Shown here in pieces: positions 60,724 to 64,000 of a stretch of 64,000 bases of DNA. Numbering within the stretch: position 1 is the first letter of the stretch; every line of letters begins with the position of its first letter. The notes beneath the pieces are model-generated. The model was not told the origin of the DNA and made no database searches. It saw only the letters and a list, made by a program, of their open reading frames with translations. The stretch is taken from contig JBAKBP010007455.1 of NCBI GenBank assembly GCA_037953745.1, forward strand, positions 1-64,000, given 5' to 3'. Source of the DNA: Lithodes maja (lineage: Eukaryota > Arthropoda > Malacostraca > Decapoda > Lithodidae). A program made the position numbers and the translations under genes.

Positions 60724-61800
60724 GTGAGTAGCCTATCTTGTTACCGTATATTCTGCCAAGTACCATATTTTTCGCACTATTAGACTTATTTATCTTGAAA
60801 AATAAACCCCTGAAAACCCACCTGCATCTGAGTTCACTTGGGCTCTATATAGTATGTAGGTACTGTACTAATGTTAGGAAAAGTTTCCAAATCTTGATGC
60901 CAGTAGTGTTCACACAAGTTTCACATAACCTAGCAATGCTATTTTTACAATTCGCCTATGTATTGTCTTGAAATTCCATGATAAATAGGTATGGACATTT
61001 TTCTGGACCATATTATGTAAAGTAAGAAAGTGAACTAGAATATACGTTTTCACAAGTAAGCGCCATGAACATAAATTTGTCTCAAGTTGAGGAATAGCTT
61101 TCATATGTAATTTTTTTCCTTTTTTTTTTTTCATCCTGATTAATTTTGATCATATGCAGTTTTAGTATTGGATCAATAGTAGTAATCTATAAAATCATAA
61201 AACTTATTAAAGGGCATAGCGCATGTGGTCAGCTATGATGAGCTATCCTCATTATCATAAATGTTAGTGTACAGTATACCTCTTATGTGTATAATAGTAG
61301 TCCGAGTTTCTTATAAATGTAAATATAAATAAATGAGTGTTTTGGACGGTGGTGGCGAGAGGCATTTCCGAGCCCATCGTGACGTTTATGAAGTTATTGG
61401 GGTACCCATAGAATAACATAATAGGTCAAAGAGTTTCAGGGGTCAGGTCAATGGCCACCATTTTGATTCTCAGTATCTCTGTTAAGTACTCCATGCTGTG
61501 AAAACAGTTACAAAGATGGACAGATATTTATTAGAGGGGTATGATAAATTGAATGAGCAGCATAAGCTTAATAATGAAATGTAGAAATAATGGCAAGCTA
61601 TCGAATAATGCACTGTGAAAGTGAAAATCAAGATGGAATATTTTGATACGTTGGCCGTACGCTTTTGTGCTAGAGTACCTGTGTATACCGTTAGGGCAAG
61701 ACCTCCTCTACTATTGGTGTTGCCATATGGATAGAGCTGCCAATACATATTTATTTATGATTAACGAGACCAAACTATGAATAATTGCATTGATAGATAC
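60724..61800. other. NPC1 intron, no recognised gene
   Basis: Unremarkable AT-rich sequence; no exon or element supported. Confidence 0.4.
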
Positions 61801-62204
61801 TTAACCCTCCGACCCCGGCTAGGGAATATCGTAACTGTACTCTGTGTCCGGGGGTTTTCAGGAATTTTGGTACAAGTTGACTCACATGTTACTCCTGAAA
61901 TACATTACACAAAGTTATAAAAAAAACAGAAAAATGTAGCACAAACCTTCATGTGTAGAATGCCGTTGAGTAGAGGTCTCTAGCCCAAGTGATTGCATAA
62001 TGGTGAGCGCGGGAAGTGGAGTGATTTTTATGCGTGAAAATCATCCCGCGTTCGGATGCGTCGCCTTGGCCCAGGCCGCGGCTCGTCGCGCCAAACTTTT
62101 TACCTCCCGGAGGCGATTTTATGTATTGATAGTGATGTTATTATAGTTATTTGGAGTCCAATTATATAAAATATGTGTATTAGGCTATCATTTTCACTAA
62201 TATT

Positions 62205-62715
62205 TCACATTTTCACTCGATACCGTAGTTTTTATGAGTAATTGAGGTAGGTTATTGTTATATTAGGCACTGATTATTCGTTATCACAGGTGTTTATTAT
62301 ACTTTGGCCATCAAATCTTAGGTCTTGTGTCACTTTCACTTTGACAAATATGCTTTAGAGAGTGTCACTGTCACTGATAATGCTCATTTTCACTTGATAC
62401 GGTACATTTTATTAGTAATTGAGGTAGGTTATTGTTATATTAGGCACTGATTATTCGTTATCACAGGTGTTTATTATACTTTGGCCATCTAATATTAGTT
62501 CGTGTGTCACTTTCACTTTGGTAAATATGCTTGAGAGAGTGTCACTTTCACTGATAATGCTCATTTTCACTTGATACGGTACATTTTATTAGTAATTGAG
62601 GTAGGTTATTGTTATATTAGGCACTGATTATTCGTTATCACAGGTGTTTATTATACTTTGGCCATCTAATATTATGTCATGTGTCACTTTCACTTAGTTA
62701 TATGCTTTGTAAACG
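62205..62715. repeat. 177-bp tandem repeat (about three units)
   Basis: Units contain ATTGAGGTAGGTTATTGTTA and GTGTTTATTATACTTTGGCC, spaced 177-178 bp, with sequence differences concentrated in the first unit. They lie in the 3' region of the piggyBac element. Confidence 0.9.
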
Positions 62716-62875
62716 TTTTATATACAATTTATTGTGTCTTTTTTCACTTATTTATATATGTTTTCATAATACATGACTTTTTTTATCACAATACACCTGT
62801 ACATTGTTTTATTTCCACTTGTTGCCTATATACATACATATTGTCAGTCTTTGGTACTTTCACTATGATTATTAG

Positions 62876-63997
62876 TTAGTACTCCTGCTTGCTGTGGTAT
62901 TCAGCAAAGCACGGTATAGCACATAGTGACAGCTGGCACTCCACACACTGCATGGTGGTCTTTTTCTGCTTCCTCGGCCTCACCTGGCTGTTCCAGCAGA
63001 CATGGCACCGCCTTCTGCTAATGGTGACTCCATCTCGTTCCAGAGGCAGGTAACCGAGCTTGTGCACACTTACAAACTGTGCACCCTGCATGCGGTCCTG
63101 AACGGGGCGCCCAGGTTGTGCCACTGCCCTCTGTGGCATAGCATACCTGTCCAGGAGCTCCACCAACACCTGTTTTTGGAACCTCCGCAGGCTACTGAAC
63201 TTCCTGGGTGTGCGCGGATTCCGAAGCCTGTAGATATTATAGGCATTCAGCATTGACATGTCCACCATGTGCAGAAAGAACTTTTTGTACCATCTGCACG
63301 AGGTACGCAGACAGTCGATGAAGCCTATCTGCATGTCGGACTTGTCCACCAGCCTCATATTGATGTTGTAGTCCAGGACAGCATCGGGCTTGGTCACCCT
63401 GACTTTGGTGCGGCGATCCACCTTGCCAGTCTCAACCATTTCCCCCTTGTGGACGGTGCTCAGGATGTTGACCTTCCGCTGGTCGTGCCAGTGGATAGCC
63501 AGAATGGGTCCCGACTTCTTCTTGAAGACATCGCCTTTCTTTGTTTTAGGAGGGAAACTTGGCATGCCCTTCCTTTTCCCTCGTACTGTGCCTACAGTCC
63601 CCGTCTGGCGCTCATGGAGGTACTTTGAGAGAGTGGGGGACGTGTAGTAGTTGTCCGTGTAGAGGACGTGATTCTTTTCGAAGTACCGGTTCATCATGGC
63701 TTGAACCACTGCTCCGCCAAAGCCAATGAGGGGGTCTATTGCCACGTCCCCTTCCTTCCCGCTGTAGACCAGGAAGTCCAGGACATAGCCAGTTTGGCAA
63801 TCGCACAGCACAAAGAACTTTATACCAAAGCGATGTCTCTTTGAGGGGATGTACTGCCTGAAGCTCAGCTTTCCCCGGAACAGCACAAGAGACTCGTCAA
63901 TACAGACGTTGCAGAAGGGCATGAAGTAGGACGTGAAACGTTCTCTCATCATCTCGTACAACGTCCTAATTTTCCACAGTTTGTCAGGGAGATGCAT
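62876..63997 (-). CDS. piggyBac transposase, N-terminus off the window
   Basis: 373 aa as visible; the frame is open to the edge and the ATG at 63997 is internal. Catalytic Asp residues are D34 (CNVCIDESLVLFRGK), D115 (LYTDNYYTSP) and D218 (MRLVDKSD), the DDD triad of the family. The C-terminus has a Cys-rich zinc domain: CHVC, then MQCVEC, LC-IPCF and H. The enzyme excises and inserts DNA at TTAA without a footprint. The visible ORF is intact, so the element may still be active and could mobilise the TTAA MITEs nearby. Confidence 0.93.
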   Translation of the reverse strand: MHLPDKLWKIRTLYEMMRERFTSYFMPFCNVCIDESLVLFRGKLSFRQYIPSKRHRFGIKFFVLCDCQTGYVLDFLVYSGKEGDVAIDPLIGFGGAVVQAMMNRYFEKNHVLYTDNYYTSPTLSKYLHERQTGTVGTVRGKRKGMPSFPPKTKKGDVFKKKSGPILAIHWHDQRKVNILSTVHKGEMVETGKVDRRTKVRVTKPDAVLDYNINMRLVDKSDMQIGFIDCLRTSCRWYKKFFLHMVDMSMLNAYNIYRLRNPRTPRKFSSLRRFQKQVLVELLDRYAMPQRAVAQPGRPVQDRMQGAQFVSVHKLGYLPLERDGVTISRRRCHVCWNSQVRPRKQKKTTMQCVECQLSLCAIPCFAEYHSKQEY

Positions 63998-64000
63998 GTC

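Larger units (their letters stand above)
61805..64000 (-). mobile_element. piggyBac-type DNA transposon, right part off the window
   Basis: The left terminus CCCTCCGACCCCGGCTAGGG follows TTAA at 61801-61804, as piggyBac elements require. The transposase ORF enters from the window edge. About 1.07 kb of 3' region between ORF and terminus includes a tandem repeat. Confidence 0.9.

Overview
The window looks like nuclear DNA of an arthropod, most likely a decapod crustacean. I cannot name the species. The host signal is three spliced exons on the + strand (25608-25811, 42361-42644, 60525-60723) that encode consecutive parts of the NPC1 cholesterol transporter and join in matching phase. They are separated by introns of about 16.5 and 17.9 kb packed with retrotransposons and short TTAA-type DNA elements. 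The organism assignment rests on this repeat-rich architecture and on the nature of the left-hand gene cluster.

Region 1 (1-14.6 kb) is a compact, AT-rich accessory block unlike the rest. It holds small genes with near-uniform TATA-type promoters and at least two multi-copy gene families. One family is a 157-codon ORF with an apparent upstream exon, plus three broken copies. The other comprises minus-strand Ser/Thr/Lys-rich proteins with acidic N-termini (361, about 180, 131 and 119 aa). The block also has a tandem TAZ-like zinc-finger protein (250 aa) and a short protein whose C-terminal two thirds reads as a divergent histone H2A fold. About 2 kb of it is tandemly duplicated, and each duplication is bounded by a 70-bp minisatellite. 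A CBP/TAZ-like protein, compact genes and repeat blocks suggest an endogenised large DNA virus of the nimavirus (white spot syndrome virus) type, or a lineage-specific chromatin-protein cluster. The sequence alone does not decide this. Several genes are visibly broken by frameshifts, and one by a LINE insertion with an 11-bp target duplication.

Region 2 (14616-23859) is a 9.2-kb LTR retrotransposon with 1.8-kb LTRs. Its pol order is protease, integrase, reverse transcriptase, RNase H, although the RT and integrase are Ty3/gypsy-type. This is the rare Gmr1-like order. It carries one frameshift and lacks an obvious target duplication.

Region 3 (23.9-60.7 kb) contains the NPC1 introns. Eight copies of one non-LTR element, here called LINE-A, lie in them. 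LINE-A encodes a PHD-like ORF1 preceded by a 2A-type motif, an APE endonuclease and an RT, and ends in a (CAA)n tail. A SINE shares its 3' end with LINE-A. A second LINE (LINE-B) is split into three pieces by two LINE-A insertions and one SINE insertion. There is also one intact L2/CR1-type LINE (LINE-C), CR1-like fragments (LINE-D, LINE-E), a pogo/Tigger-like MITE and several TTAA MITEs. A decayed duplicate of the second NPC1 exon lies just before the third.

Region 4 (61.8 kb to the end) is a piggyBac-type transposon on the minus strand. Its right part runs off the window. Its TTAACCC terminus resembles the termini of one MITE family in region 3.
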